DNA of 64,000 bases from Manis javanica (Eukaryota > Chordata > Mammalia > Pholidota > Manidae), in contig NC_133156.1 of the NCBI RefSeq assembly GCF_040802235.1, positions 188,239,851-188,303,850 of the forward strand, written 5' to 3'. The notes beneath the pieces are model-generated. The model was given only the letters and a program-made list of their open reading frames with translations, ran no database searches and was not told the DNA's origin. The position numbers and the translations under genes are program-made. Shown in pieces: positions 1-12,189 of this stretch; within the stretch, counting starts at the first letter, position 1; every line of letters starts with the position of its first letter.

Positions 1-149
1 CCTGTGAACACCTGAGGGCTGCCACTGTCAGCAGTCATGGGTGGGGACTTTGGGGCAGGTGTGGACTATGGTGCTGGTCACCTCAGCTATCATGGTGGGC
101 AGCCAGCAGTCACCTCCTGGCACACTAGCTGACATTTATCGGGCACTTA

Positions 150-335
150 GGACATGCCACACACTGTGTAAGTACTTAATATGGGTTAATTCACTTAATA
201 TTTACAATTCACATTTTTACAGATTAGGAAACTGAGGCCCAGAGAGGTAACATAACTTCCCTGGGTCACACATCTTGTAAGCATGGAGCCAACATTTGAA
301 CCCAGACACAGTGACTGTTGGACTTGAGCCTGTGC
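150..335 (+). repeat. MIR-type SINE relic
   Basis: The stretch carries the MIR core: an 'attaggaaactgaggcccagagag' like phrase, then a 'gtaacataacttccctgggtcacac' like phrase. The copy is diverged and truncated at both ends. MIRs are ancient tRNA-derived SINEs shared by mammals, so this fixes only the broad taxon. Confidence 0.8.
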
Positions 336-404
336 TGGTGTGCATAAGGGATATAGTATCTTGAGAGTGTTTACTTTATTGACAGTGTGCCCCATGAAAG
401 AAGA

Positions 405-846
405 GGGCATGGTGGATTGCAAAAGGGCTACAGTACTTTGTAGCTCCTTTCATCAGGAGCTGGAGTCTATATCTCCCCATCCCTTGAGTTTGGCCTGGCC
501 TTGTGACTTGTTTAATCCAGAGAACAGGGCAGAAGTAAGGGTGTGACAGTTCCAAGCTTTGGCCCAGAGAAGCCTTGTAGCTTCACAGAAGCCCAATGCA
601 GGCCAGCCTGCTGGATGTGAGATGTGGAACTCAGCCACCCTTTCGCTCCAGCTGACAGCCTGTTAACCACCAGCTATGTGAGTGAGGCTGCCCTAAACCA
701 GCCAGCAACCTGCCAACTCACCACAGCCACATAAGCAAGCCTAGCAGAGCCAGGCCAGAAACTGCCCAATTGACCCACAGGGTTATAAGCAAATAAATAC
801 ATGTTTATTGTTTTAAGCCACTTGTTATGTAGCAATAAATACAGCA
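405..846 (+). repeat. MLT1-type MaLR LTR
   Basis: About 440 bp with the typical MaLR LTR ending: a 'gttttaagccact' phrase followed by 'gtagcaataaatacag' near 815-846. The body has the usual sequence about an admission to 'ccttgtgacttgtttaatcc'. It reads as an old non-autonomous ERVL-MaLR solo LTR in plus orientation. The exact subfamily is not resolved. Confidence 0.7.
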
Positions 847-1799
847 GGAAATACCTTGAAGACAAGGAAGATACGAAGTTGGAGGAACTCCCACCAGACA
901 GTATGGATGTGTGGAAACCCTTCAGGCAGAGAACAGAGAGGTTCACAGGAAACCAGGGTGACTGGGGGAGAACCTGCCTGGGTTCCTCAGAAACCTAGTA
1001 CCCCCAGCTCTTCCGGTTTCCACCAGATGGAGGAGTTGCAATACTTTTCTGAAGAGAGACTCCAGATAGCCAAGAGGCTGCAAGCAAGAGGACGCTGCTG
1101 ACTTTGGGAAGTGGGTCCCCCACCGGCATGAGGCAGGGGCCTCCAGGCAGAGTGGTGATGCACGTGGGCAGAGAGAAAACTTGAGAGAGACCCCCAGGCT
1201 CTCCCTGGAATCCTGTGTGCCAAGGGAGGGTGCCAGCTATTCCCATTGGGGTAGCAGTGATCCAGGCAGTTACCTGTTATGAGCCCAACTCATGTAGCCG
1301 CTGTGAGAGCGAGAAGTGGAAAGAGAGGAGAAATGCTTAGAATGTTCAAGAGACAAGAAAACTTGGAGCCAAGTGAAATGGAGGTAATGGCTACTGAGGG
1401 TGGGGCAGCCTAAAATAACACTGCTCTTCAGAGCACAAAGGATGCCCTAGCAACTAACAAGAGGGGCCAAAATGTTAGATGATACTTATTAAATGCCATT
1501 GCCCTTCAAAGGTACATATTATGGTATGATCCTGTCTCTTTCATGGTAATATTGGTGAGTTTTTTATCTGCTATCAGCCCTTGACCCACTTGAATTTTAA
1601 AAAGAAGCCAGTAAGTGAAGGGATGATGCTACATTGGTCGAATTTTAGGCCGCCATTTAAAGTGGAAAAAGGGGTTTTCTTTTGTGTTGGGACCCTTTCC
1701 TGGGTTCTTGGCTTCAGCGTCAGCCACAGAACCACAGAAACAGTTCCCAGGCCTAGGCATCAGACACCTTTAAGTCCCCTCCTCCAAGGTTGTCCCAGT
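847..1799. other. No recognised feature
   Basis: I see no recognisable repeat, RNA gene or exon here. The short open frames lack any domain or composition signal. Confidence 0.5.
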
Positions 1800-2660
1800 G
1801 TCTGAGGCTCAGGAGCGTGGGGGCGGGGGCCTGCGCGGCCGCCAGAGAGCGCTGCGCCGTCGCCGGGTGCGCCTCGGCCCCGGCGTGGGCATTTTTGTGT
1901 TTAAATGCCATCGTTTACTGCTTTCTCCTTTTCCAAACGTGTTTCTGATTTACCCGGTATCTCTTCTATGTGCAAAACTTAAGGAAAAAAAAATGCATGT
2001 TTAACTTGAATTTCTGGGTGGGCAAATGGGGCTTGACACCAAATGCAGTTTTGTTCCCGGAACCTCTGGCACTGGGGCAGAGCAGCCAGCAAGGGCTCCC
2101 CAAATACTACTCCCCGGTCAGGACAGAGGCGCACTGAGACGCAACGAACCCACCCTTGGAGATGCTCTTAACAAAGAACTGGCTCGCCCCTTTCCCCTCC
2201 AGAAGACAGGTTCGTTTCCGTTGAGGTTTAGGAGCTGATGGCCGAGGAGTACGGGGCCGCGCTGGGTAGACGGAGGGGCCACGCCGAGGCCGAGCAGGCA
2301 GTAGAACCGCCACTTTCCAGCTGTGCCGGGCGCTGTGCGGCGCCTCCGGGAGCAGCGGCGAGCGGACGGGGGCACAGACCAGGTGCCCGGGGCAGCAATG
2401 CGGGCACGGGGTGGAGTGCGAAAGGCAGTGGGCGGGGGGGCGGGGCGAGGCGGACAGCAGACGGGAGCCCCTTCTGATGGGGGTGGCGGGGACCAATCCT
2501 CTGGCTTGGGTGGAGGCGAGCAAGCCTGACGGCCACAAATAGATGTCCTCAGCGAAACGAATAAATACCCGTTTGACTGCAGGGAGGTCTGAGGGAGAGC
2601 TCCTAATCCCTGGGGTGGGGGCTGGGGTGGGGCTCTGGGGGCCGGGGTAGTGTTCTGCGG
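1800..2660. promoter_or_regulatory. CpG-rich promoter-like island 1
   Basis: CpG and GC content rise sharply at 1808-1890 and again at 2230-2540 compared with the AT-richer flanks. The second block ends in an ordered set of core promoter motifs on the plus strand: GC boxes at 2431-2449, a CCAAT box at 2493-2497 and a TATA-like 'aataaatac' at 2560-2568. An inverted CCAAT (attgg) lies at about 2672. This would put a start site near 2590-2600. No exon of a known protein follows, so the product may be non-coding. This is inferred from motif order only. Confidence 0.5.
2431..2568 (+). promoter_or_regulatory. GC box / CCAAT / TATA-like array
   Basis: Two overlapping GC boxes (ggcggggggg, cggggcgagg) are followed by 'gaccaatcc' and 63 bp later by 'aataaatac'. 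The order and spacing fit a plus-strand RNA polymerase II promoter. Individually each motif is weak evidence. Confidence 0.4.
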
Positions 2661-3458
2661 GGAGCCGTCTGATTGGCGGTCAGGTTCTGTTTTTCAGAGC
2701 AGAAAAAAAAATCCCCGTCCCTTGGGGAGATTTCTCAGTCACTTTTCTGCTGCAGGAAGCTGCTGCTTGTTGGAGCCTCCTGGGATTGGCAGAGTTAAAA
2801 TCCTTTAACCCAGGATGCCTTGGGCCTTTTGTTCAACTCTTGACAATGGAATTGGGTGGAGGGGCCTGGGAAGGCAAGTAGCTGGGTCCGGGTGTATCCG
2901 TGGAGTGGGGGTCTGGTGATGCTGTGTGCAGTCACTGGGTGATAAAAAAGCAATGGAGTCTTGTGTATGTGTGTGTGCTAAGAGGGGGAGAGTGTAAGGG
3001 AGCCTACCACACAGGGCACCAGCTCATTAACACGTGTGTGAGTGCCTGCTGTGCGTTCAGCAAACCCTTAATTATCCAGGGAGACCGTCCAAAACCCAGA
3101 ACTCAATATTGGTCCCTAAAAGGTTAGATAATGGGTTTTTCTTGCATCTGGAATCCTAAGGGACCATCTCTGACTCCCTTGGGCTCCCAGATTCTTCTAG
3201 ATGTCTTTGTCTTCTACAGGATAGCACTTAGTTAAGTAAGGACACTCAGAAATGCATACCCTTCAACCATGTTAATCATCCTAAAACCTTTGCTTTGAAC
3301 ATACCACATTCATGATTCATAATTGTCAGCAATGCCCACTAATTCAAAGGACTAGGAGTGAGGTCCGTCGAGCCCTCCCACCATGCAGACTTTTCTCCCC
3401 CATTTCTCACATGCATTCTCCCCTGTAGCCAGCCTGACCCCCTCCTGGGCCTGGGGGG
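2661..3458. other. No recognised feature
   Basis: Mostly unrecognised sequence. A short MIR/L2-like phrase ('gagtgcctgctgtgcgttcag') lies near 3040-3060. No exon or RNA gene is seen. Confidence 0.4.
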
Positions 3459-4080
3459 TGGGGCCGAGAGGAAACAAAGCAAGATAATCCATTGTAGAAT
3501 TTGCTTTGGCCTGCTGGGGGGCCCAGCTTGTTTTTCTGACTTTACCCAGGTGCTGCTTTTCTTCCTCCAGCCCTAGTCAAGTGATTTGCCACCTGGGCAA
3601 TTTAACAAGCAAGCCCAAAACAAACAGGAAGGATTCCATCTTGAAAATAAGATTGCATTTTAAAACCCAACTTGTTAAAAAGTAACTTTCTTAACACACT
3701 CTGTAACAAACAGACAATAACTCAGCTCACCTTAGGAGCAAAGCAGGCAGTCCTGAGTGATATACTCCCAAACCAGGAAGCTGCTATCTTGCGAGGAAAT
3801 CAGAGCAGTAAATTTCTTGTAAATAATCAGGAAGACTAATAAAATTAATCTCTTCAAAGATAAACAATTTGGGACCACTTAGCAGGTGTACATCCCTAGT
3901 CCTTTGTCTCTCAACCCTCTATAAAATCCCTAGACAACTTACCACCCCGGGCCTCTCCTGGACTGAGTCAGGAGCTCTGTCATCTCACTTTTCTCTCTAA
4001 ATAAAAGCCTCTGCCTTGCTTTCCTACCTTGAGTGTTGGCGAACTTCATTCTTCGGCTCTGTGAACAGGAACCCCCGGCA
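3459..4080 (+). mobile_element. Solo LTR, ERV1-like, copy 1 of 2
   Basis: About 620 bp running from TG to CA, with 'ctataaaatccc' as TATA region near 3920 and 'aaataaaagcc' as poly(A) signal near 4000, so it lies on the plus strand. A close relative occupies 25371-26000. The two share long collinear blocks, for example 'gatttgccacctgggcaa' and 'ttaacaagcaagcccaaaac'. I could not identify a target duplication, so the 5' edge may be off by some bases. No internal ERV genes are present. Confidence 0.75.
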
Positions 4081-4139
4081 TCACCATGGGTATATCTTCA
4101 ATTCTCTAGCCCTGCAGCTCTCTTTCCTGGGACACCCTC

Positions 4140-5380
4140 CCCATCTCGGTGATCTAGCCATAACATCCCTTCTACATTCAGTTCTGGCATCAATCAGCCA
4201 GCACATATTTACTGAGAGCCTACTATGTGCAGGGCATGTTCTGGGCCCTGGGAATACATCAAAGACCAAGACAAACACCTGCCTTTAAGGATTTTGTGTT
4301 TTAATGGGAAGGAACATAATAGATACAAGGCCAAACAAGTTCACATGTTGATAAGTACTACAAAGAAGCTAAACTAATGTGATAGAATTAAGGGTGTTGG
4401 TAAGGGGGCACAGGGCGGTGGGGCTGGTGCTGTAGCTTTATTTAGACAGGGAAGGCCTCTTGGAGGAGGTGACATTTGAGATCTTATAGATGGGAAGTAG
4501 GCAGCCCCATGAAGATCTGGGGAAGAGTGCTTCAAGCAGGAGGGATAGTAAATGCAAAAGCCCTGAGGCAGGAGTGCGGGTGCTATGTTCGAGACATCAG
4601 GAAGGCCAGCTGCTGTGGTTGCAGCAGTGTGAACACAGAGATTTGAGGGCACTGGGAACATAGTCAGGGACTGGGACTTGGCCCATGGATCTAATCTTCA
4701 TGGGCCAAGGTAAGGAGTGTGGTTTTTATTATGTTTACAAGGGGAAGCCTTCGGAGGATTTTAAGGTGGAAGTGAAGATACTTCATTTGCCCTTTAGAAA
4801 GATCACTCTGGCTGCATTGTGGAGAACAGACTAGGAGGAGCTGAGGAAAACTGAAGATTTAGTTGCAGAAGTTCTGGCAAGAGGAGAGAGAACTAGCGTG
4901 TGGCTGTGCATATGGGGAGACTGGGGAGACGTGGTACTGGTTTCTGGACCAGTTCTGGAAGTGCAGGAGGCTGCTCTGATGTACTGACCTGACAGAATGC
5001 AGCAGTCAAGGGTGAAGCCTCCATTTTTAGGCTGACTGGGTGGTTGGGGAAAAGGGGCGGATCACTAGGTCTGTTTTGGCCATGCTAAGACCTATCAGAC
5101 ATCAGGTGGCTACACGGAGACAGGGTGAGTTCAGGGGCATCTCTCCTTCAGGCTGAAATTTGAGAGCCAGCATGTAGATGACACTCAAAGCTGTGGCCTG
5201 GATCATTCCTCTTAGGGAATGAGTTAAGATAGGAGAGAGGGCTGAAATTAAAGCTACTCCAACATTTAGAGATCTGGTAGGGAGAAAGCCAGCAAAGACT
5301 GAGAAGAATAGCCTGTAAAGTTAGAGGAAAACCAAAAAGTAGTGATTAGAGGGAAACTGAGCAAAGCAAGTATTTCAGAA
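4140..5380 (-). repeat. L2 LINE relic, antisense
   Basis: The plus strand carries phrases typical of antisense L2: 'ctactatgtgcagggcatg' at about 4220, 'gggaaggcctcttggaggag' at about 4450, 'gcaaaagccctgaggcagg' at about 4555 and 'gatcactctggctgcattg' at about 4800. The copy is old and has no open frame. Confidence 0.7.
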
Positions 5381-5384
5381 GGAG

Positions 5385-5865
5385 GATGTATCAGTCCCAT
5401 ATTGCTGGGTAACAACAACAAAAAACAAACAAAAATATGAATGGCACATAACAGTAAAAACTTATTTTACTTCCTTACTTTTTTTTAACTTACCTTACTG
5501 TGGGTCAACTAGACGCTGCTGGCCTTTGCTGGGCAGCTCTAAGCTGTAGTTGGATCTGGGTCTGCTCTACATACATGTCCTTCATCATCCTTGCACCAGC
5601 AGGCCAGTTGGGACAAGTTTTTCCCATGGCGATACTATTGGCACAAGTAGGCATAGGCAAGAGGCAACTTAAGATGCCTCCCAACACCTAGGCTGGGACC
5701 TGGCACCATGTCACTTCCTCCTGTATTTTATTCACCAAACAGGTCACACAGCCAGGCCCAAATCAAGGGGCAAGAAAATATACTCCACCTTTAACGAGAA
5801 GGATATGGACACAGGGAGGAGTGACAAGAACTAGGATCAATAATTCAATCCGCCACAGAGCGGTC
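5385..5865 (+). repeat. Dispersed mammalian repeat, family unresolved
   Basis: It opens with 'gtatcagtcccatattgctg' and 'ggtaacaacaac'. The same opening type (cagtt-gct-taacaaacca-aaa-tt-gtggcttaa) recurs at 16490, 23145, 49310 and 63300. It interrupts the L2-like sequence on either side. Confidence 0.5.
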
Positions 5866-7300
5866 TAACACGTTCAGTGCCACTGGGAGACCAGACAAGG
5901 CAAGGACTCTGAACTAGCCACTGTCTAGTCGAGATGTAGGTCCCTGGCAGTCTTGGTAAGAGCTATGCCAACAGAACAGTAAGGATAAAAGCCCAGCTGG
6001 AGTGGCGGGAGGTGAGATTGGGAGATGGGGAAGAGGAGTGTGTGTACACAGACAACTTCTCTGAAGAGAGGCAGACCAAAGGAGCTGTAGCCTGAGGCGA
6101 TGTGAGCCTAAGGCTAACATGTTTTTAAGTTCAGGGAAAGAAGTCCTGTTTTACTTCAATAAGAAAGATCTAGTCAAGAGGATTGATGGTGCAGGAAAGG
6201 AAGGTGAAGGCTGGTGGAAGGGGAAAGGGCCCCAGGCACAGATGGAGGAGTGACCACAGAGAGGCGGGGAGAAAGCAAAGCCGCGGGCATTCTGGGGGCT
6301 TTCGTGGCAGGAAGGTCAGGCAGTTGGTCTGATTGTACCTATTTTCTCTATAAAGGGTAATCTGAGGTCAGACTGAGAGTGAAAGAGGAAGGGTTGCTGA
6401 AAATATGTAGAGAGAGGAGAAAGTGTGAAATCGTTGCTCTGTGGAGAGGGAAAAGGAATTTTCTAAGAAACTACAGCAGGACTGTCCAGCAGTTCAAGTG
6501 CCCATTTGAAATTTATGGCCGTAAATTTGAAGTGAGTTCATCTAGAGTAGCTGGGGAATTTTCTTCAGCGGTGTTCAACCGCTCCGTTGCAGGTGTGAAG
6601 TAAAACAGTTTGATCTAACCACAGTTGGGTGTTTGCCAGGTGAGTATGATGGAGAGAGAGCAGTGTAAGGGAGTTAAGAGTGTTTGCAAGGAAGATTTTG
6701 TGTGCTGGATCATGAAATCTCAGCTGACTGAGAAGCAAAGACCTGGTAGGAGATAAATAGTGAAAGAACAGTAGCACAATGAATTGGAGGTCTTGGGTGC
6801 AAAGGACTTAGAGAGTGAGCTAGAGGGCTGGCAGGTGGTGGGATGTTTGAATCTGAGATTTTAGACGTGGTGTAGACACTCATAGTTCCAAGGTCTAGGG
6901 CTTGACCAGGAAGCTAAGGTGGGGCAGGGGAAATATATTGCCAGGGCTAAGGCAGTGAAGGGACTTAGGGGCCAGAGTGTTGGGTAGCCTGTCAGCCCTG
7001 CCGCTGAAGTCACCAAGGACGAGGTCAGGGGAAGAGAAAGAGTCTCGTGCTATTATCAAGGGACACACAGAGAGTGACCAGGGGATGACTGGTGACACTA
7101 ACTAGGAGAAGTGGGCAATAAACTCTCGATAACATGCACTCCAAAGGGGCTGGGTTTTTGAAGGAGGGGGTCCAGATTGGTAGCTTCAGTGGTGAGGACG
7201 TCTCCAGGCAGAGAAGTGCACGGCCTGAGGGGGGAAAAGAGCCTCTACTGGTGAGGGCTGTGGGGGCAGCCTGTCCTCAGAGCACAGACAGGAAGAAGTG
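5866..7300. repeat. G-rich diverged sequence, possibly more L2
   Basis: The purine-rich style of the preceding antisense L2 continues after the interruption at 5385-5865, but I can point to no diagnostic L2 phrase. Open frames here are short and unconvincing. Confidence 0.3.
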
Positions 7301-7734
7301 AGCGTCCTAGAGAGGTTGGGAGTACAGGCACTGGGGCAAGGTTTGAGAGAGCAGGGAAGGGTGGCCAGGAGGGCTATCGAGGGCTGGCGGACGGCCCATG
7401 AGCGGGGAAAGGCCCCCGAGGGAGGTGTCAGGGAAGCCACACCTGGCCCCAGTCGTGGCAGCTTCCCAGATTACCCTGGGGGAGGAAAGACTTCCTTTCC
7501 CAGGAACCTCTATCTGGTTGCTCAGGATTCTGTTAGGCCTGTCACCTACTTCCTGGTATCTTCAGCGTTCTACCCTGTGGATTTCTTATTTCCTCAATTA
7601 GATGCAAGTCTGGGCGGCAGACCCACATGTGCCACTTTGCACCCGCCCAAGTCCAACACTACCTGGCAAGTAAGGAGCGCTTCACAAATGTTTTTTGAGG
7701 GAGTTGGACACGAACGTCGTGATGGCTTCCCTTT

Positions 7735-8290
7735 GAGGTCAAGAACGGGGCCCGGCCTCAGGCGGAGGGGGTCCTTCTCCCGAGACCCCGCCCCTTCCCG
7801 GGCCAGCTGCCGCGCGCGCGCCCCTCCCCCCGCGGCCGCGGCCGGTCGGTCCCAGTAACCCGACGCCTCGGCCGCTCCCCCTCCCACCCCGGCTCCGGGC
7901 GGCCAATGGCCGCGGCGAGAGCCTCCGCTGGGAGCCTCGGGGCCCTGCCGGCGCCGCCCCGGCCGGGAGGGAGCTGGGGCACCCGGGGGCGAAAGCCTGC
8001 CCGCCTGCGGCTCTGGCCGCGGCCTCCGGTCATGTTCCCAGCCCCCGCTCTCCGCCCGCTCCTGCTGTGCCTCCCCTCCCTGGGCCGCGCCCAGACGCAG
8101 CCCGCTCTCTGCCTCCGACCGCCGAGGCCAAACCGGGCGATCAGCGGCACCCCGAGGGCCAAGCCAGAGCCGCCCCCCAGCCCAGGGGTCCGGGCGTTTT
8201 ATCAGCCCAGAGATCTTGGGCGGTCGGAACCTCTGAGCCTGTTGCCTCATCTGTAGTTGAGACTAGTACCGGTCCGCCTCCCAGGGGGGT
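7735..8290. promoter_or_regulatory. CpG-rich promoter-like island 2
   Basis: The densest CpG block of the window. It holds runs such as 'gccgcgcgcgcgcccc' and 'cgcggccgcggcc', several GC boxes (ccgcccc and ggggcgg types) and one CCAAT box at 7903-7907 in a near-symmetric 'ggccaatggcc'. No TATA box is evident, which fits a CpG-island promoter. Direction cannot be told. Long open frames exist on both strands, but their Pro/Arg/Gly/Ala make-up is what GC-rich DNA gives by chance. Confidence 0.6.
7903..7907 (+). promoter_or_regulatory. CCAAT box in CpG island 2
   Basis: CCAAT inside 'ggccaatggcc', a good NF-Y type context, flanked by GC boxes on both sides. Confidence 0.4.
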
Positions 8291-10555
8291 GGTGTGCGGA
8301 CCTAAGTGCAGAATGTGAAAGTCCTCGTGCAGTAGCCAGAGGACGGGCCAAACCCAAGTCACTGTGACCTGTCACCACCGCCCTGCAGCAGGGGAACTGC
8401 AGCCCCTCCTACCCACCATCCTGGATTCACCCACCATCCAGGGGATTCCCTGGGTTCGCAGGAAGAGCCTCACGTAGCTTTCCTTAACCCCCGGTACCGG
8501 CCTTTCCTGCAGCTCCGCGCTGCCGCGGCAGTCAGCTGTGGGCTTCAGCAGCTCTGGGGGAAGGGAGCTGGAAATACATGCTGGGCTGGCAGGACACCTT
8601 TCTGCTGCCTGTTTTATCTCCTATAAACTCGCTAGAGTGTGAGGAGTGGACAGAGGAAGCTCTCACCGACAAGGCCCTTCTTCCTTCTTGAAAGATTACG
8701 ACTGAACGTGCCTGAGGGTTACTGTCCTGAGGATTACGTTCTCCGTAGGCTGCCAATGTTTGAGTGTTGATCCATACCTTTGATAGTGGTACCTGAAAGA
8801 AGAGCAACAAGAGCTCAGCAAATATTTTATACTCCTAAAGAAGAGGAAGAGAGGAAGTCTTTGTCAAGATACATCATTTTAACATCCATAGCCCCCACAC
8901 ACACCCACAATGGCAAGGCATGGGTTGCCCACGGTGATGAGGACACATAGGGGTCCCCTGAATTCTTCACTTCTGGGTCCATGTCCTGAACAATCTTCCA
9001 AGTTGGCTTCTGGAACCTGCAGCCACAGCTCACACCCCTTCTCTGCACTGGGCTGGCAACCCTTTTGCACCCTGCCTGGGGCAGAATGTCACAGCAGTAA
9101 ACTGTTCTCTCTCTCTCCCTGGGACTTGGACTCCAGGGCCCAGCTACCCCATCAGGCCTTCTGCCCCCAGATGAATCCAAAGGCAGGAAGTGACTGGGGA
9201 GTCCACAGGAGATCTTTAATCGGGGAGAGGGAGAGGTGTCCTGCAGCCCAGGTCTGATGTTCTGCAGGCTTCCTGAATTCATTTGCTTCTACCTTTTCAG
9301 CCTTGCCAAGCCGTGTGAAAGATCAGCACAGCTGGAAATTTCTAGCAGGAAAGCACCAGGTGTTGAACAGGTCCCAGGCTGACCTAGAAAGTTAGGGGCT
9401 GGGGCAGTTTGACGTTGGCATTCTCACCTTTGCAGACAGGTACGAATTACTGGCTCTTGGAAGGCAATGCCAGCCCTGAGCCTGTGCCGGGGCTGCAGTG
9501 AGCCCAGGACACTGGGCAGCCATTACAAAGTAGGAGCTCCTCCCTCCCAAGTCCCCAGGACACCAACACAAAGGGCCTCCTCTGCTGGCCAAGCAGAAGG
9601 GATAGGCTGACTGGGGAGAGCTGGGACTGTCACCCAGTCAGAGCCAGGCAGCTGCAAATGAAACACAGGCCTAGAAGGCTCAGACAGGCACTCAATCTTT
9701 CCCAGAGCCAAGAAATCCTGGCTAGAAACTTGACTACGGAGCAAGGAAAAGCACCGGGAAATAGTTGAAACCAGGCAAGACCCCTGGTGATGTTGGACTC
9801 CTGACAAACAAGAAGCTGAGCCAAATGCTTTTTTCCCTGCCTGGCCCAAATACAAAAGCTGAGCTGGCCAGAGAGGACCCAGAGGAGGTGGCAGAGGAGT
9901 CTGGGAGGGGCCCAGCAGGGAGAGGAGACCAGGCAGCGGGGTAATTTTTACCCTGCTCAGACCCCAGAACTCTCAGAGCAAATAGCAAGTTTGCATGGAG
10001 GGCAGCCCCTCCTTGGCTTTGCACATGGCCAAGGTCACTTAGACCTGCCGTAGGCTCTAGTGAGGGGCAATGAAAACTCCAGCGTGGCAGCGTAGAGTCG
10101 CTGACACCCAGTGGCCAGGCTGCATGGGTCAGCTTGCATTTGGAGGAGAGTTTGTAGGGGCAGCTAGTAAGGAAGGACAGCGCTCCCACCCTCAGCCCCA
10201 GGTTGTGGAAGTTCTGGCCTAGGCACTCAGAGCAACTCAGTCCTTACACTGCAGGCTCGGCCTGAATTATTTTAAATCAATCTGCACAGTAGCATGATAC
10301 AGTAAAATTTATAAACCTACCAAGGAATGTTCTTTCTTTTGTATTTCTTATAATCTGTGAAGGGGGGATACTTTTTAAAAGTTCTAAAATTAAAGAGAAA
10401 AGAGAAATCATCCTGTGTTGAGGATGGAGTCAGTGACTCAATTCTCTTTATCCTTTGCTGGATCTTTGGGAAAAAAAAGAATGAAAAGAAATATGCCACA
10501 GTACTAAGCCTTCTTGTTTAAAGAAAAAAAAGCTTTCTGAGTATAAAAGTAGAAC
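8291..10555. other. No recognised feature
   Basis: Mostly unique-looking sequence. Minus-strand open frames of about 150 codons at 8827-9282 and 9734-10189 show no domain, signal or compositional support, and I do not call them genes. Confidence 0.45.
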
Positions 10556-10559
10556 ATGC

Positions 10560-11480
10560 TCTATAAAAAGAAATTCAGACAAAAGGTATAAAGAAAGAAG
10601 CAAAAATCACTTGTAATCCCACCACCCAGTGATAGCCCTCATATAATTTTTGTATGTTTCTCCCTACTAGGTTCTATGCATGCAGATATGTGTTTTCACA
10701 TGAGATAAAAGTATTAACATAAGAGTGGTCTTAGCCTGTTTCTTCTCCCTGCCCACTGAAGAAAATCCTGAATTTGCCTATTTGTTTTCCCCTCATTTCT
10801 CTCTTCTGGAGATAGGAAGAATTATTACTTGCTGAGATGAGCTGAGTTGATCTACATAACAAAGGAATGCAGTGGGACAGGGAGGACATCCAGAGTAGGG
10901 AACTCCTTCTGAGTAGAGTTCAGCAGGGGGTTAGATCAGCACACAATAGAGGCCCTGGTGAAGGTACAGGGCCTAGACAATTGGCCTTGGGGGAATGGGC
11001 TTCTGAGATGAGCCTACATGGTTATGACTGGAGCCCTTTTAATGTTCTTCCAGAGTTGTGATTAAATAATGAATTTATTTTGTATTAATTTTGTTCATTA
11101 AGGTATGCATTAAGTCTGTATAGCGACTGAATCCCATGGTCACCTCTCTGATTTACAAAGGCTATGCTTTTAAGGATGGGGTCACACTATATTTCCTTTT
11201 TAAAAAAATAATTTTAAAAAAATTACATTTCATGGTCAAGTCAGTAATAAATACAGATATTTGATATCCTTTAAACAGCTGCATGACAGCCCTTCATTTA
11301 TCTTCACCATAAGTGATTTAACCCCTCCCCTGTTGAGAATCATTTATGTTATTCCATGTTCACTGTTACCAACAATTACCCAGAGACTGTCCCTATGAGT
11401 ATATATCTTAGCACTCTTGCTGAATTTTTCCTTAGGAGATATTCCTAGTGAAGAGGGTGAAAAGATAAGAAATTTAGTGC
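10560..11480 (-). repeat. Old L1 3' end fragments, antisense
   Basis: Phrases such as 'gtaatcccaccacccagtga' at about 10613 and 'ctgttgagaatcatttatg' to 'aggagatattcctagtgaag' at 11330-11455 resemble antisense 3' portions of old L1 elements. Both are strongly diverged, so boundaries are approximate. Confidence 0.45.
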
Positions 11481-12189
11481 ATGGTGCCGAAGTGTTCTCT
11501 GTTAAGACTGAACAACTTAACACAACCACCTACAGGGCTGGATGCTGCTCTTGAAAGTAGTGGTGCAGGTAGGGGAGGTCCCAGTGGGCCAAGTGGGCAG
11601 AGATGCTCTGGGAAGGAGCTGACCTTAGCACGTGGTGTGGGAGGAAAACCAGGCAAGATGGCAAGAAAGCCCAGAGAAGGGTCCATGGAGGATTGCTTTT
11701 GCTACCCAACACCCTTTCCTGCAGAGTCACCCTTTTCCCATTCCACCATAACCACACAGCCCATGAGCTTTGTTGGTGCTGACCTCACACCTCCCCCACC
11801 CCCTTCCTGGGCTGGCTGCAGGGGTGACCCTGTGACTGAGCCAGATCATACTCCATACTCTTAGATTGGGGTGACCGGCCCGAGGACATACACAGGACCA
11901 AGCCAGGAAGAAGCTCCTGTCTTACTCTTGAAGCATCACGTGATGCTAGAACTGGCAGTGCCCTCTCCTCCCACCACCTGAGAGCCACCGAGAAGGATGC
12001 AGTGCTGAGAGGGAGACAAAACTCGGGCAGCGTCACTGAGAGCTAGAATACATCCATGTCTGAAGCCAGCAGGGTCCATTCCAGACTTTTCATTCACATG
12101 AGCCCATACATTCCTTTTTCTCTTTTTTACCCCCCGCCCCCCACCGCCAACTGTCATTAAATTTTATTTTGTAAGCATTGGGTTTTTTC
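11481..12189. other. No recognised feature
   Basis: No repeat or exon recognised. An open frame at 11481-11864 has no supporting features. Confidence 0.45.

Noticed and set aside
2107-2538. 143-codon minus frame and 79-codon plus frame in CpG island 1
   Set aside because: They overlap each other on opposite strands and both lack any recognisable domain. GC-rich chance frames.
7594-8256. Long open frames on both strands in the CpG island (up to 218 codons)
   Set aside because: Their amino-acid make-up (Pro, Arg, Gly, Ala) is what GC-rich DNA yields in any frame, stops being rare there. No domain or splice support.
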